Source of the DNA: an uncultured Clostridia bacterium
Lineage (GTDB): Bacteria > Bacillota > Clostridia > Oscillospirales > Ruminococcaceae
Assembly: GCA_947589035.1 (NCBI GenBank)
Contig: CANPYZ010000025.1
Location: 1-41,013, forward strand
DNA length: 41,013 bases
Direction of reading: 5' to 3'
Part shown: one piece after another, positions 1 through 8,453 of the stretch
Position numbering within the stretch: the first letter of the stretch is position 1
Layout of the letters: every line of letters begins with the position of its first letter
The notes under the pieces: generated by a model
Told to the model about the DNA's origin: nothing
Databases searched by the model: none
What the model saw: the letters and a program-made list of their open reading frames with translations, nothing else
Made by a program: the position numbers and the translations under genes

Positions 1-42
1 GTACGCTTTCTTTTAAAATTATAAAAGTCAATACTCTATGAT

Positions 43-61
43 AACATTTTATAGAAATGTT
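43..61 (-). terminator. Weak hairpin after hrcA
   Basis: Just past the hrcA stop there is a 7-bp inverted repeat (AACATTT / AAATGTT, 5-base loop) without a clear U-run. It may be an attenuator or processing site before a downstream heat-shock gene outside the window. Weakly supported. Confidence 0.25.
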
Positions 62-68
62 TTAACTG

Positions 69-1109
69 TTAAACGCCTTCCTTCTGTGTTGTATCCTGTT
101 CCGATTGTTCGGAAAGCAAGTCTGTAATTTTTTGTGAGAAATACTCAATATAGGGAATCACTTTGGCGTAATCTAACCGCATTGGTCCAATTACCCCAAG
201 AGAACCGGCATTTTTTTGCCCTTTACGGTATTTGGAAACAATCATACTCGAATTGCCTATCACAAAACTTTGATTGTCTTCCTGAAATAATACCCTGATT
301 CCGCTGAATGAATCATCTAATAACCGTGAAAGTTCATCTTTGTGTTCAATCAGCCGGACAATTTCCATTCTGTCTAAATCCTGATAGGAAAATAAATTTC
401 TTTCCCCTCTGAACAGCAACGCCCTTTGCCGGAGGTCTCTTGACAATTCACATACCCCCTGCAATAATGGCGAAATCGTCATCATATACGCACCAACCGC
501 CGCTGTCAGATTTTCCATGAGTTCATCTGATAAATCCGAAACACTGATTCCTTCTAAATTTTCCGCTAAAAAGCCGGAAAACCATTTCAGCTGTTCATTC
601 GTCAAGTCAAATTCCAGCCGGCAAGCTTTATTTTTAATGCTCCCCGCTGACGTAATCAGCAAAATTAAATACACTCTTTTCCCCGTCGGAATTACTTCCA
701 CTTTCGAAATAATCGAAAACTGCGGGGAAAAATCTGTCACAATTGCTGCACATTTCGTCAGTTCCGCAAGGGCTGTTGTCGCATTCTGAATAATTAATTC
801 TTCTGTCGCTGAACCATGTACGGCGAACATGCTGTCAAGCCATTGCTTTTCTTCTTCGGTCATTCCTGTCGGATTCATCAGTTGTTCAATATATAACCGG
901 TAACCGCTGATAGTGGGAATCCTGCCTGCTGAAGTGTGGGGCTGTTCTAAAAAACCCATCTGTTCCAATGCTGCCATATCATTCCGCACTGTCGCCGCTG
1001 AAACGTTAATTTCCGGAAGTGCAGCAAGAATTTTCGACCCGACGGGTTCACCAGTTCTGACATATTCTTCTATCACGGCAGCCAGAATTTTCAGCTTCCG
1101 TTTGTTCAC
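69..1109 (-). CDS. hrcA: Heat-inducible transcription repressor HrcA
   Basis: Repressor of class I heat-shock genes; it binds the CIRCE operator and its folding depends on GroEL. The 346-aa length is typical. The N-terminus (about residues 1-75) is a winged helix (motif VSAATVRNDMAALEQMGFL), followed by the GAF-like HrcA core (RVYLILLITSAG, PQFSIISKVEVI) to about residue 335. The start is GTG at 1107-1109, with an AAGGTG ribosome site about 11 bases upstream. A perfect CIRCE element (1152-1178) and a strong sigma-A promoter lie just upstream, so the gene is almost certainly autoregulated. In this lineage hrcA normally leads grpE-dnaK-dnaJ; those genes would lie beyond the left edge, which cannot be seen here. 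Confidence 0.97.
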   Translation of the reverse strand: MNKRKLKILAAVIEEYVRTGEPVGSKILAALPEINVSAATVRNDMAALEQMGFLEQPHTSAGRIPTISGYRLYIEQLMNPTGMTEEEKQWLDSMFAVHGSATEELIIQNATTALAELTKCAAIVTDFSPQFSIISKVEVIPTGKRVYLILLITSAGSIKNKACRLEFDLTNEQLKWFSGFLAENLEGISVSDLSDELMENLTAAVGAYMMTISPLLQGVCELSRDLRQRALLFRGERNLFSYQDLDRMEIVRLIEHKDELSRLLDDSFSGIRVLFQEDNQSFVIGNSSMIVSKYRKGQKNAGSLGVIGPMRLDYAKVIPYIEYFSQKITDLLSEQSEQDTTQKEGV

Positions 1110-1151
1110 ATTTTGTCACACACCTTAAATCAGAATCCGTTTTTCGCACTT

Positions 1152-1178
1152 TTAGCACTCTCACTCCTTGAGTGCTAA
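1152..1178 (-). promoter_or_regulatory. CIRCE operator
   Basis: Perfect TTAGCACTC-N9-GAGTGCTAA inverted repeat, the canonical HrcA binding site. It lies immediately downstream of the hrcA -10 box (1183-1188), in the transcript leader, which is the usual position for repression and mRNA-level effects. Confidence 0.98.
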
Positions 1179-1182
1179 ATTT

Positions 1183-1211
1183 AGTGTACCACGATTTTCA
1201 CAAAATGTCAA
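1183..1211 (-). promoter_or_regulatory. Sigma-A promoter of hrcA
   Basis: Minus-strand TTGACA (1206-1211), 17-bp spacer, TACACT (1183-1188), directly upstream of CIRCE. Confidence 0.88.
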
Positions 1212-1271
1212 GTGCCTTTGTAATTTTCAGCGTTTTGGATAAAATTCAACGCTTTTTGTGTTAAATTCTAT

Positions 1272-1300
1272 ACAAAAATGCACTCTGAAACTCAGAGTGC
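1272..1300 (-). terminator. Rho-independent terminator of msmK
   Basis: 9-bp stem GCACTCTGA / TCAGAGTGC with a 3-base loop (1280-1300), followed on the minus strand by ATTTTTGTA. It lies 19 bases past the msmK stop. Confidence 0.85.
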
Positions 1301-1318
1301 ATCATTTTGTTAGTGCAA

Positions 1319-2461
1319 TCAGTTGACAATGGTTCTTTCTGTTTCCTTGTCAAACAAGTGGATTCTGTTCGGGTCAATGCCGACTTTAATGCTGTCACCA
1401 GGCTTTGCTGTGGAACTCGGAGAAACTCTCGCTGTAAGAGAATTCCCTAAGCAATTCAGATATAAGTAAGTTTCTGCACCCATCATTTCTGTAATTTCTA
1501 CATCACAGTCAATAATTCCTGTCTGTGCAGTCGCTAAATATGCCGGTTCATCATGAACGTTTTCCGGACGAATGCCTAAAGTCACTTCACGGTTGACATA
1601 TTTTTCCAAATCAGGAGAAAGTTTCGATTCCGGAACCAAAATCACGAATTTTGTTCCTCTTGCAGATTTGCTGTCTTCTGAACCAAATTCAACATAATAT
1701 CTGCCGTATTCGTCTTTCCGTAAGAATGAATCAATAAAGTTCATCTGCGGTGAACCTAAGAACCCTGCCACGAATTTATTACATGGTGCTTCATACAGTC
1801 TCTGCGGTGAGTCTACCTGCTGAATAAATCCGTCCTTCATGACAACGATTCTGTCGCCCATTGTCATAGCTTCCGTCTGGTCATGCGTTACATAAATAAA
1901 CGTTGTACCGAGTTTTTTATGTAATTTGGAAATTTCCGTTCTCATTTGCGCACGCAGTTTTGCATCCAAGTTGGAAAGCGGTTCGTCCAGTAAGAACACT
2001 TTCGGTGAACGCACAATGGCACGACCTAATGCCACACGCTGACGCTGACCACCGGACATAGCTTTCGGCTTTCTGTCCAGTAAGTGGGAAAGGTCAAGAA
2101 TTTTCGCTGCTTCTTCTACCTTTCTTGCGATTTCGTCTTTCGGTACTTTACGCAGTTTCAGCCCGAATGCCATGTTATCAAACACAGTCATGTGCGGATA
2201 CAATGCGTAGCTCTGGAACACCATTGCGATGTCTCTGTCTTTGGGGGCAACGTCATTCACGAGTCTGTCGCCGATGTACAATTCGCCTTCCGAGATTTCT
2301 TCCAAACCTGCAATCATTCTCAATGTGGTTGACTTCCCACAACCGGAAGGTCCTACCAGAATAATAAATTCCTTGTCTCTGATTTCAAGATTTACGTCAG
2401 TAACAGCCACGAATCCGCCTGGGTACTTCTTGTAAATCCCTTTAAGTGATAAACCAGCCAT
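1319..2461 (-). CDS. msmK: Sugar ABC transporter ATP-binding protein (MsmK/UgpC family)
   Basis: Cytoplasmic ATPase subunit of carbohydrate importers (CUT1 type). The 380-aa protein has Walker A GPSGCGKST at residues 37-45, an MSGGQRQRVALGRA signature, the Walker B stretch VFLLDEP, and an H-loop THDQTEAM. The C-terminal regulatory OB-fold region (GIRPENVHDEP) is typical of MalK/MsmK/UgpC. The ATG has a GGAGGA ribosome site. It has its own promoter and terminator, and no permease or binding protein is adjacent. By analogy with streptococcal MsmK and Bacillus MsmX it probably energises several oligosaccharide importers encoded elsewhere. The family call is certain; the shared role is inferred from isolation. 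Confidence 0.95.
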   Translation of the reverse strand: MAGLSLKGIYKKYPGGFVAVTDVNLEIRDKEFIILVGPSGCGKSTTLRMIAGLEEISEGELYIGDRLVNDVAPKDRDIAMVFQSYALYPHMTVFDNMAFGLKLRKVPKDEIARKVEEAAKILDLSHLLDRKPKAMSGGQRQRVALGRAIVRSPKVFLLDEPLSNLDAKLRAQMRTEISKLHKKLGTTFIYVTHDQTEAMTMGDRIVVMKDGFIQQVDSPQRLYEAPCNKFVAGFLGSPQMNFIDSFLRKDEYGRYYVEFGSEDSKSARGTKFVILVPESKLSPDLEKYVNREVTLGIRPENVHDEPAYLATAQTGIIDCDVEITEMMGAETYLYLNCLGNSLTARVSPSSTAKPGDSIKVGIDPNRIHLFDKETERTIVN

Positions 2462-2549
2462 TTATTCCAGTCCTCCATTTACTAAAAATTTTTTTCGGAC
2501 GATGCTGCAAAACTATACAGTTATGCCAAGGCAAAGTCCCCTTATTATT

Positions 2550-2578
2550 ATCATACCAAATTTTGAAACATTTTTCAA
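2550..2578 (-). promoter_or_regulatory. Promoter of msmK
   Basis: Minus-strand TTGAAA (2573-2578), 17-bp spacer, TATGAT (2550-2555), about 90 bases before the start codon. It overlaps the region just past the end of the preceding rsuA-like gene. Confidence 0.75.
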
Positions 2579-2596
2579 GTCGCTGAATGACTAAAC

Positions 2597-3376
2597 TTAT
2601 TGCCCTTCATTTATCCAATATGACGAAAATCCATTCACAATTTGTTCATATATCTCCTGAAACGTTTTATTTTTCAACATTTCTTGAATTTCTTTGTGAA
2701 AAATTTCCCGACAGCCTCCTTCCGGTAAATCTTCCGGCAAAAGTAAATTTCCTATCCCAATGCGATGTAAATGTTTCACATGATTTCCTGTTGCGGCAAA
2801 CATTCGTTTCACTTGATGATATTTTCCTTCATGTAAACATAACAGGCAAATTTTTCCGGAAAGGGTTTTCACTTCCGCTGGTAAACATTCCGTTCCGTCA
2901 TTTAATTTAATTCCGGAAGAAAATAATTTTATCTCTTCTTCCGTGAGAAAATTTTCCAGCTGCACGAGATAATATTTCGGTATGTGATGTTTCGGAGAAA
3001 GTATGCTATGCGCAAATTTCCCGTCCGTCGTCAGCAACACTAACCCCGTTGTGTCTATATCTAATCTTCCTGCTGGGAATAAATCTTTATGCCGTAATTC
3101 TTCCGGTAAAAGTGCTAACACGGTTTTCTGGTGCGCATCTTCCGTGGCGCAAATATAGCCTTCCGGCTTGTTCACTAAAATAAATAATTCCGTTCCGCCG
3201 TGAATTTTCTTCCCGTTCAGGAAAACTTCCGCTTGATTCGGGTTAATTTTTACACTGCCGTCTGTGATTCGTTTCCCGTCAGCCTGAACGGCGTTCCGCT
3301 TTAAGAAAAGCCGTATTTCTTTTCGGGAATAATTCGTCCTGTCTGAAAGAAATTTGTCAATTCTGATTTCTGCCAT
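2597..3376 (-). CDS. rsuA: 16S rRNA pseudouridine synthase, RsuA family
   Basis: Isomerises a uridine in rRNA to pseudouridine; RsuA-family members usually modify 16S U516. The protein is 259 aa. The N-terminal S4 RNA-binding domain (about 1-48, IRIDKFLSDRTNYSRKE) is followed by the catalytic core with motif GRLDIDTTGLVLLTTDG, where the Asp in RLD is the catalytic nucleophile. The C-terminal EGKYHQVKRMFAATGNHV motif is characteristic of the RsuA/RluB/RluE group. The start ATG has GAGGAAC just upstream. The exact target uridine is inferred from family. Confidence 0.92.
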   Translation of the reverse strand: MAEIRIDKFLSDRTNYSRKEIRLFLKRNAVQADGKRITDGSVKINPNQAEVFLNGKKIHGGTELFILVNKPEGYICATEDAHQKTVLALLPEELRHKDLFPAGRLDIDTTGLVLLTTDGKFAHSILSPKHHIPKYYLVQLENFLTEEEIKLFSSGIKLNDGTECLPAEVKTLSGKICLLCLHEGKYHQVKRMFAATGNHVKHLHRIGIGNLLLPEDLPEGGCREIFHKEIQEMLKNKTFQEIYEQIVNGFSSYWINEGQ

Positions 3377-3457
3377 AGTTCCTCATTCTAAATTCTGTTT
3401 GTCCGGCATACAGTAAACTAATTCCAATTTAAATTAAATTTAAAGGAGGTTTCACAA

Positions 3458-3862
3458 ATGAAACGCTATGTGAAATATTTACTGCTTCTGCCGCCTGCTT
3501 TGCTGTGCTGTGTTGCTATTCTGTTTCATCATCAGAAAAATGCTCCCCGCATGATTCGGGCTGTTACGGAAACTGACCGCTCCGCCTGGTTAATGCTTCA
3601 GGGGTGGCATTCGAATTTTCTTTCTTCCCGTCCGGTTGCCATTCCGGAAAATTTCCCCGAATCGTATTCCCATTTACAGGAATTATTACATTTGCCTTTG
3701 CACCAGTACGCCGGAAAACATGGTGTTTTATACACTTATCAACTGGAAAATTCTTCCCTTTACGCTGAATTGCTTACCGCTGACGGAATGTTAATCGGCG
3801 CACAATGCTATGACCCTGAACAACAAACAACACTTGACTTTCAAGGCAAACCGCCGGTTTAA
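3458..3862 (+). CDS. Secreted or membrane-anchored DUF4830-like protein
   Basis: A 134-aa protein with a short basic N-terminus and one hydrophobic segment (about residues 7-23, LLLLPPALLCCVAILF). It is therefore probably membrane-anchored, or exported with the Cys pair near the segment. The rest (IPENFPESYSHLQELLHLPL, then KHGVLYTYQLEN and DGMLIGAQCYDPEQ) resembles DUF4830, a small extracytoplasmic domain of unknown function common in Clostridia, often next to unrelated genes. The ribosome site AAAGGAGG is very strong. It ends convergently with nrdR, the stop codons overlapping by 4 bases. No function is assigned; the family call is from memory of the motif. Confidence 0.75.
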   Translation: MKRYVKYLLLLPPALLCCVAILFHHQKNAPRMIRAVTETDRSAWLMLQGWHSNFLSSRPVAIPENFPESYSHLQELLHLPLHQYAGKHGVLYTYQLENSSLYAELLTADGMLIGAQCYDPEQQTTLDFQGKPPV

Positions 3863-4350
3863 GTTTCTTCCGGTTCTGTGCCTGTTTCCGTTCCGGTTTC
3901 TGTTTCTTCCTGATTCAATGCCGCAATCACTGCAATAAAACTCGAGGCATCTTTGAAATTCTGATACACTGACGCAAACCGAATATACGCTATTTCGTCA
4001 ATGTTTCGCAATTGTTCTAATACAATCGTTCCAATTTGCACCGAACTCATCTGACTATGCCAGCTGTTATCATATTTTTCTTCTACTTTGTCGGCGATTT
4101 CATTCACTTGTGCATAAGAAACGGGTCTTTTTTTAATCGCATGATAAATTCCGGCAAGCAATTTATTCCGGTCATACTGTTCTAATGAACCGTCTCTTTT
4201 AATCACAATTCTTAAGGGCTTTTCTACGATTTCATACGTCGTGAAACGCCTGCCGCATTTCCGGCATTCTCTTCTCCGGCGTTTCCGGTCTTCCGCTGGT
4301 CGGGAATCAATGACTTTTGATTCTTCATATTGACAATATGGGCAACGCAT
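3859..4350 (-). CDS. nrdR: Transcriptional repressor NrdR
   Basis: Represses ribonucleotide reductase genes in response to ATP/dATP. The 163-aa protein has an N-terminal zinc ribbon (C3-x2-C6 and C31-x2-C34, in MRCPYCQYEESKVIDSRP and RECRKCGRRFTTYE). An ATP-cone follows at about 49-139 (IVIKRDGSLEQYDRNKLLAGI). The tail is an unusual Thr/Glu repeat (ETETGTETGTEPEET), low complexity and probably disordered. It follows the isomerase-like gene by 7 bases, so the two are probably co-transcribed. No NrdR box or nrd gene is seen in the window. Confidence 0.97.
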   Translation of the reverse strand: MRCPYCQYEESKVIDSRPAEDRKRRRRECRKCGRRFTTYEIVEKPLRIVIKRDGSLEQYDRNKLLAGIYHAIKKRPVSYAQVNEIADKVEEKYDNSWHSQMSSVQIGTIVLEQLRNIDEIAYIRFASVYQNFKDASSFIAVIAALNQEETETGTETGTEPEET

Positions 4351-4357
4351 AAATTCT

Positions 4358-5173
4358 CTACTCCTGTTCTGTTTTTTCGGCGTTCTTCTCTATGCCGGAA
4401 ATCATACTTCTTAACATGCGGTAATTACTCACTAAATCCGAAATCCCCCGAAAATTATTCCGGTATAATTCTAACATGACCGAACTTTCCGGATGATAGC
4501 CATATAACACTTCTAAAAAATTTCTAATCCGAAAATTTCCCGTCCCTAATAATAAACAGTCGCCTTTTTCGCTGTGGTCACTCATATGCACGTGAACAAT
4601 ATGACTGCCTAACATGTGCAGAATATTCATCGGCGATTCACCGGAACGCACTGCTTGCTTAATATCTAACACGAATTTCGCTTGTTTCCCTAATAATTTA
4701 CTCATTTCCCGCATAAACCGCAATGACCCCGCCTGACATCGGCTGACATTCTCCTGTAAAACGGTGACATGATACCGTTCTGCCGTTTCCGCTAACCGCT
4801 GAAACCGTTCACAATAAAATTCCGGACTGACTTCCGTTGACAGATAATTCCCGTGCAGAATAAAATATTCCGCTCCTAATCTTTGCGCCGCCTCGAACAC
4901 TTTCTGATAATAGTCAAGCATGTCCGCCACCCGCCGTTCATATTGCGAAAATAACATAATCGGTTCCGCCGGACAACTGAACGGATGCACACTTCTGCAT
5001 GTCATGTCGTACCTGTCCATAATTTCTTTTAAATTCGCCACGAATGCCGGATGTAATTCACAATCTGAATTGAAAAATATTTCTACATGAGCAATTCCAT
5101 TCACTGCATAATTATATAATACTTCTTCCGTTAATTCCGGATACATGCACGCCGTTGAAACTCCTGCCTGCAC
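4358..5173 (-). CDS. Sugar phosphate isomerase/epimerase (AP endonuclease 2-type TIM barrel)
   Basis: A 271-aa TIM-barrel protein of the xylose isomerase-like / AP endonuclease family 2 superfamily. Likely metal ligands are visible in order: CRSVHPF, FILHGNY, VLQENVSRC, FVLDIKQA, HVHMSDHS and MLELYR. The start is GTG at 5171-5173 with AGGTGA 8 bases upstream. No substrate can be assigned; relatives include sugar epimerases and myo-inositol enzymes. It follows serA after a hairpin (5201-5223) and precedes nrdR by 7 bases. It may be expressed by read-through from the serCA promoter, since I see no separate promoter. Confidence 0.85.
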   Translation of the reverse strand: MQAGVSTACMYPELTEEVLYNYAVNGIAHVEIFFNSDCELHPAFVANLKEIMDRYDMTCRSVHPFSCPAEPIMLFSQYERRVADMLDYYQKVFEAAQRLGAEYFILHGNYLSTEVSPEFYCERFQRLAETAERYHVTVLQENVSRCQAGSLRFMREMSKLLGKQAKFVLDIKQAVRSGESPMNILHMLGSHIVHVHMSDHSEKGDCLLLGTGNFRIRNFLEVLYGYHPESSVMLELYRNNFRGISDLVSNYRMLRSMISGIEKNAEKTEQE

Positions 5174-5200
5174 TGAAAATCACCTGCCATTTGCCAAAAT

Positions 5201-5228
5201 GCCCCTATCTGAAAGACAGGGGCTTTTG
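5201..5228 (-). terminator. Leaky hairpin between serA and the isomerase gene
   Basis: A GC-rich stem, GCCCCT-x-TCT / AGA-x-AGGGGC, with a 3-base loop and one mismatch. On the minus strand it is followed only by ATTTTGG, so termination after serA is probably partial. The plus-strand face has TTTTGTT. Confidence 0.6.
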
Positions 5229-5232
5229 TTCA

Positions 5233-6354
5233 TTAGTCAATCACTCTTACTCGAATTACTCCAGCAATTGCTTGAATTGCTTCTACGTCTACGTCACCTG
5301 CAAAAAGCGTATAGCCATAATCTTTCCGTGTTCCGGTTGCTTTCGCTTCTGCCGTAATGCCGGATAAATCTGCATTCGCTTTATGCAATACAGCGACTTT
5401 CTTTCCGGAAACGTCTAATTTCACATTCGGGAAATTTACCGAATTTTGAATATTTCCGTTTTCAATATAATCAATCAGTTCATTTGCTGCCATAATTGCA
5501 CAGTTATCTTCTGATTCCGCTGTCGATGCCCCTAAATGCGGAATCGCTACAATTCCGTCTACATTGACTGTTTCCGCATTCGGGAAATCTGTCACATAAA
5601 CAGAAACTTTCCCACTTGCTAAAGCTGCTTTCAAATCAGTGTCATTCACTAATTCCCCACGGGCAAAATTTAAAATTTTCACGCCGTCTTTCATTTTCGC
5701 AATGACTTCCGCATTCACGAAACCTTTCGTGTCATTGTTGCACGGAACATGCAATGTTAAATAATCTGCTTCAGCGTAAACTTCTTCTTTTGTGGAAACC
5801 ACTTTGCAATAGCTTTCCATTTCTTTCGCTGCTGTTTCGCTTAAAAATGGGTCAGTTCCGACAACAGTCATGCCTAAAGCATTCGCTGCCTGTGCAACTT
5901 TCTTTCCGATTGCCCCTAAACCAATTACGCCGAGTGTTTTTCCGAGAATTTCATTTCCGCCGAATGCGCTTTTGCCTTTTTCCACTTGTGCAGCAACATT
6001 CGCTTCTGCTGTGTCGGTTAAATTCGATGCCCATGTAACCGCTTTCGTCACTTTACGGCTTGAAAGGAATAACCCTGCTAACACTAATTCTTTTACGGCA
6101 TTAGCATTCGCACCGGGAGAATTGAACACAACAATGCCCATTTCAGCGCATTTGTCCACGGGAATATTATTCGTTCCTGCTCCGGCTCTCCCAATGGCTA
6201 ACAATTCCGGATTAAATGCATAATCATGCATTTTTGCCGAACGCACTAAAATTCCTGTCGGATTTTCTACTGAATCACCAACAGTATATTTCCCTTTGTC
6301 AAATAATTCTGTTCCGCAAGCGGCAATTTTATTCAATGTCAAAATATTCTGCAT
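5233..6354 (-). CDS. serA: D-3-phosphoglycerate dehydrogenase, short form
   Basis: Oxidises 3-phosphoglycerate to 3-phosphohydroxypyruvate with NAD, the first step of serine synthesis. The 373-aa protein has the Rossmann motif GLGAIG at 145-150 and NAD-binding Asp168 (VVGTDPF). The catalytic triad is Arg232 (NFARGELV), Glu261 (DFPNAE) and His273 (IPHLGAST). The spacing between Glu and His is about 12 residues, shorter than in E. coli SerA, and only a small ACT-like tail (about 317-373) is present. This suggests a subfamily with reduced allostery. It follows serC by 15 bases in one operon. Confidence 0.95.
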   Translation of the reverse strand: MQNILTLNKIAACGTELFDKGKYTVGDSVENPTGILVRSAKMHDYAFNPELLAIGRAGAGTNNIPVDKCAEMGIVVFNSPGANANAVKELVLAGLFLSSRKVTKAVTWASNLTDTAEANVAAQVEKGKSAFGGNEILGKTLGVIGLGAIGKKVAQAANALGMTVVGTDPFLSETAAKEMESYCKVVSTKEEVYAEADYLTLHVPCNNDTKGFVNAEVIAKMKDGVKILNFARGELVNDTDLKAALASGKVSVYVTDFPNAETVNVDGIVAIPHLGASTAESEDNCAIMAANELIDYIENGNIQNSVNFPNVKLDVSGKKVAVLHKANADLSGITAEAKATGTRKDYGYTLFAGDVDVEAIQAIAGVIRVRVID

Positions 6355-6369
6355 GATAATTTTCTCCTA

Positions 6370-7455
6370 TTACTGATTATTCTTCTCAAATTCTGCCATG
6401 AAGGCAACTAATTTTTCCACGCCTTCCAGCGGCATTGCGTTGTAAATGGACGCTCTCATTCCGCCTACGGTTCTATGCCCTTTCAAGTTTTCAAAACCTG
6501 CCTTTTTCGCCTCAGCAACGAATTTTGCATCTAAATCTGCATCACCTGTCACGAACGGAACGTTCATAATCGAACGGTCTTTCTTTTCTACTGTGCCTTT
6601 GAACATTTTGCTCTGGTCAAGAAAATCATATAAAATTTTCGCTTTCTTTTCGTTGTGCGCTTTCATGCCTTCAAGACCGCCCATGTTTTTAATCCATTTG
6701 AACACTTTTCCGCAAATGTAAATGCCATAGCACGGCGGAGTATTATACAAGGACTGATTTTCAGACTGTGTTTTCCAGTCCATCATGGTCGGGGTCTGCT
6801 TGAATGCGGGTCCGTCTGCGATTAAATCTTCACGGACAATCACAATCTGCACGCCGGAAGGACCAACGTTTTTCTGCACGCCGCCGTAAATTACGCCGTA
6901 TTTCGTCACGTCTACCGGTTCAGACAACAAACAGGAAGAAACGTCCGCTACTAATGTATGCCCTTTCGTATTCGGCAATTCCCAGAATTTTGTACCGTAA
7001 ATTGTGTTATTTTCGCAAATATACACATAATCTGCATCTTCCGGAATATCTAAGTCAGAACAATCCGGAATGTAGGAGAATGTCTTGTCGGCAGAAGATG
7101 CCACACGAATTACTTCACCATATTTTTCTGCTTCAGCGGCTGCTTTCTTTGCCCACTGCCCTGTAATAATATAGGCAGCTTTGCCGTTCTTCATTAAATT
7201 CATCGGCACTTGCGCAAATACTAAAGACGCTCCGCCCTGTAAAAACATTACCTTGTAATTGTCCGGAATGTTCATCAGGTCACGCAAATCCTGTTCCGCT
7301 TCCTTGATAATCTGGTCGAACATTTTCGAACGGTGGGACATTTCCATAACGGACATGCCGCAACCTCTGTAGTCTAACATTTCTTCTGCTGCTTCTTTCA
7401 GTACTTCTTCCGGAAGAACTGCCGGACCTGCACTGAAATTATATACTCTTGCCAT
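6370..7455 (-). CDS. serC: Phosphoserine aminotransferase
   Basis: Class V PLP-dependent aminotransferase converting 3-phosphohydroxypyruvate and glutamate to phosphoserine; it can also act in pyridoxal phosphate synthesis. The 361-aa length is typical. It begins RVYNFSAGPAVLPEEVL, has the substrate loop MSHRSKMF, and the PLP lysine K195 in YGGVQKNVGPSG. The ATG has AAAGGAAG upstream. It is first gene of the serC-serA operon under the promoter at 7525-7553. The leader is only about 65 bases, too short for a T-box. Confidence 0.97.
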   Translation of the reverse strand: MARVYNFSAGPAVLPEEVLKEAAEEMLDYRGCGMSVMEMSHRSKMFDQIIKEAEQDLRDLMNIPDNYKVMFLQGGASLVFAQVPMNLMKNGKAAYIITGQWAKKAAAEAEKYGEVIRVASSADKTFSYIPDCSDLDIPEDADYVYICENNTIYGTKFWELPNTKGHTLVADVSSCLLSEPVDVTKYGVIYGGVQKNVGPSGVQIVIVREDLIADGPAFKQTPTMMDWKTQSENQSLYNTPPCYGIYICGKVFKWIKNMGGLEGMKAHNEKKAKILYDFLDQSKMFKGTVEKKDRSIMNVPFVTGDADLDAKFVAEAKKAGFENLKGHRTVGGMRASIYNAMPLEGVEKLVAFMAEFEKNNQ

Positions 7456-7524
7456 GATAAAAAAACTTCCTTTCTGGACATAGTTTAAAAATTAACAATG
7501 TCTGTGAACAGACTTAACACAAAT

Positions 7525-7553
7525 ATTATACTATTTTCTACTCCATAAGTCAA
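7525..7553 (-). promoter_or_regulatory. Promoter of serC-serA
   Basis: Minus-strand TTGACT (7548-7553), 17-bp spacer, TATAAT (7525-7530). The remaining region up to 7741 holds no further structure that I can support. Confidence 0.88.
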
Positions 7554-7741
7554 GAGATTTATTCTAATTCTTTCCAATTTGCGCTGGATTTTGTCACTTA
7601 TGCAATAAAATAGAAGTAAGATTTTAGGCAAATACACGATAAACATTGACAATTTTTTCACAAACTCCCTCTTTCGGGTATATTTTCCTGTTTCCCTGCA
7701 TAACGTTTCATAGATGATTTCTTGAAAGTGAGGTTGTTCGC

Positions 7742-8452
7742 ATGGAAAATTTTTCCGAACTTTCCCGAAAATACCGTGAAGAATTGCTTCGCATGTACAG
7801 CAGAAGAAAACCGCCGGAAGAAAAATCACAGGAATTGACTTTGCCAGTCAATGCACCTCCGGCAGAAATTCCCCCTGAACCCGTTCCGGAAATTTCCGAA
7901 ACTTCAGAAACTCCCGAAAATTCAGAAATTCCAGAAATTTCAGAACCAGAAGAAATTCAGGAAGAGGAAACTTTCGAAGAACCTGTTCTGCCGGAATATA
8001 TTCAGCCCATTCCGCCACCTCTTCCGGAAGAATGGTCAGCACAGGAAATTTACGACCAGCGCAACACCGCTGAAGGGAAAATTTACATTGTTGCCGCTGC
8101 TGCCAATAATGCTTACCCCGTTTCCGGCGCAAAAGTAACTATTTACACCCGAATTGGAAATACGTTGCATTTAGATTATTTATTAACTACCGACGAAAGC
8201 GGAAGAACACCAACAGTGACTTTACTTGCACCGCCGGCTTCTCTTTCCCAGTCGCCGGAAGATTCTGCCCCTTACGCAACTTGCAATGTAAATATTTACG
8301 CTTCCGGTTATTTTCGGGAAGAGGCTTTAAATGTTCCGGTTTTCGCCGGTGTGACTTCCCGTCAGGAATTTCAGATGATTCCGCTGCCGCTTTCCGTTCG
8401 GGAAGATGCCGAAACTATTCTTTTCCCTGCGGATACAACAGGAGGTGTTTAA
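7742..8452 (+). CDS. SleC-like cortex-lytic protein, separate N-terminal domain
   Basis: A 236-aa protein without signal peptide. Residues about 1-20 are basic. Residues about 25-100 form a Pro/Glu-rich, disordered stretch of short repeats around EIPE and EISE. Residues about 110-225 (IYIVAAAANNAYPVSGAKV, TTDESGRTPTVTLLAPP, YATCNVNIYASGYF) form a carboxypeptidase-regulatory-like beta domain. In my recollection this matches the N-terminal prodomain of clostridial SleC-type cortex-lytic proteins. The next gene begins exactly where that prodomain would end, and starts 2 bases after this stop. The two are therefore probably a split SleC. Function inferred: partner or pro-region of the hydrolase. 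Confidence 0.7.
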   Translation: MENFSELSRKYREELLRMYSRRKPPEEKSQELTLPVNAPPAEIPPEPVPEISETSETPENSEIPEISEPEEIQEEETFEEPVLPEYIQPIPPPLPEEWSAQEIYDQRNTAEGKIYIVAAAANNAYPVSGAKVTIYTRIGNTLHLDYLLTTDESGRTPTVTLLAPPASLSQSPEDSAPYATCNVNIYASGYFREEALNVPVFAGVTSRQEFQMIPLPLSVREDAETILFPADTTGGV

Positions 8453-8453
8453 T

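Noticed and set aside
7456-7524. T-box leader before serC
   Set aside because: The leader from the promoter to the start is only about 65 bases and has no specifier hairpin or T-box sequence.
7485-7829. 114-residue open frame between the divergent serC and SleC-like genes
   Set aside because: It overlaps the serC promoter and the start of the plus-strand gene, and has neither ribosome site nor family resemblance.
7851-8138. TTC/GAA-rich short repeats taken for a CRISPR or satellite array
   Set aside because: They are codon repeats for a Pro/Glu-rich linker with no spacer regularity; no CRISPR-type array exists in the window.
8406-8453. ATG at 8406 as start of the SleC-like hydrolase
   Set aside because: No ribosome site, and 47 bases of overlap with the previous gene; TTG 8454 has a perfect GGAGGTG at 6 bases.
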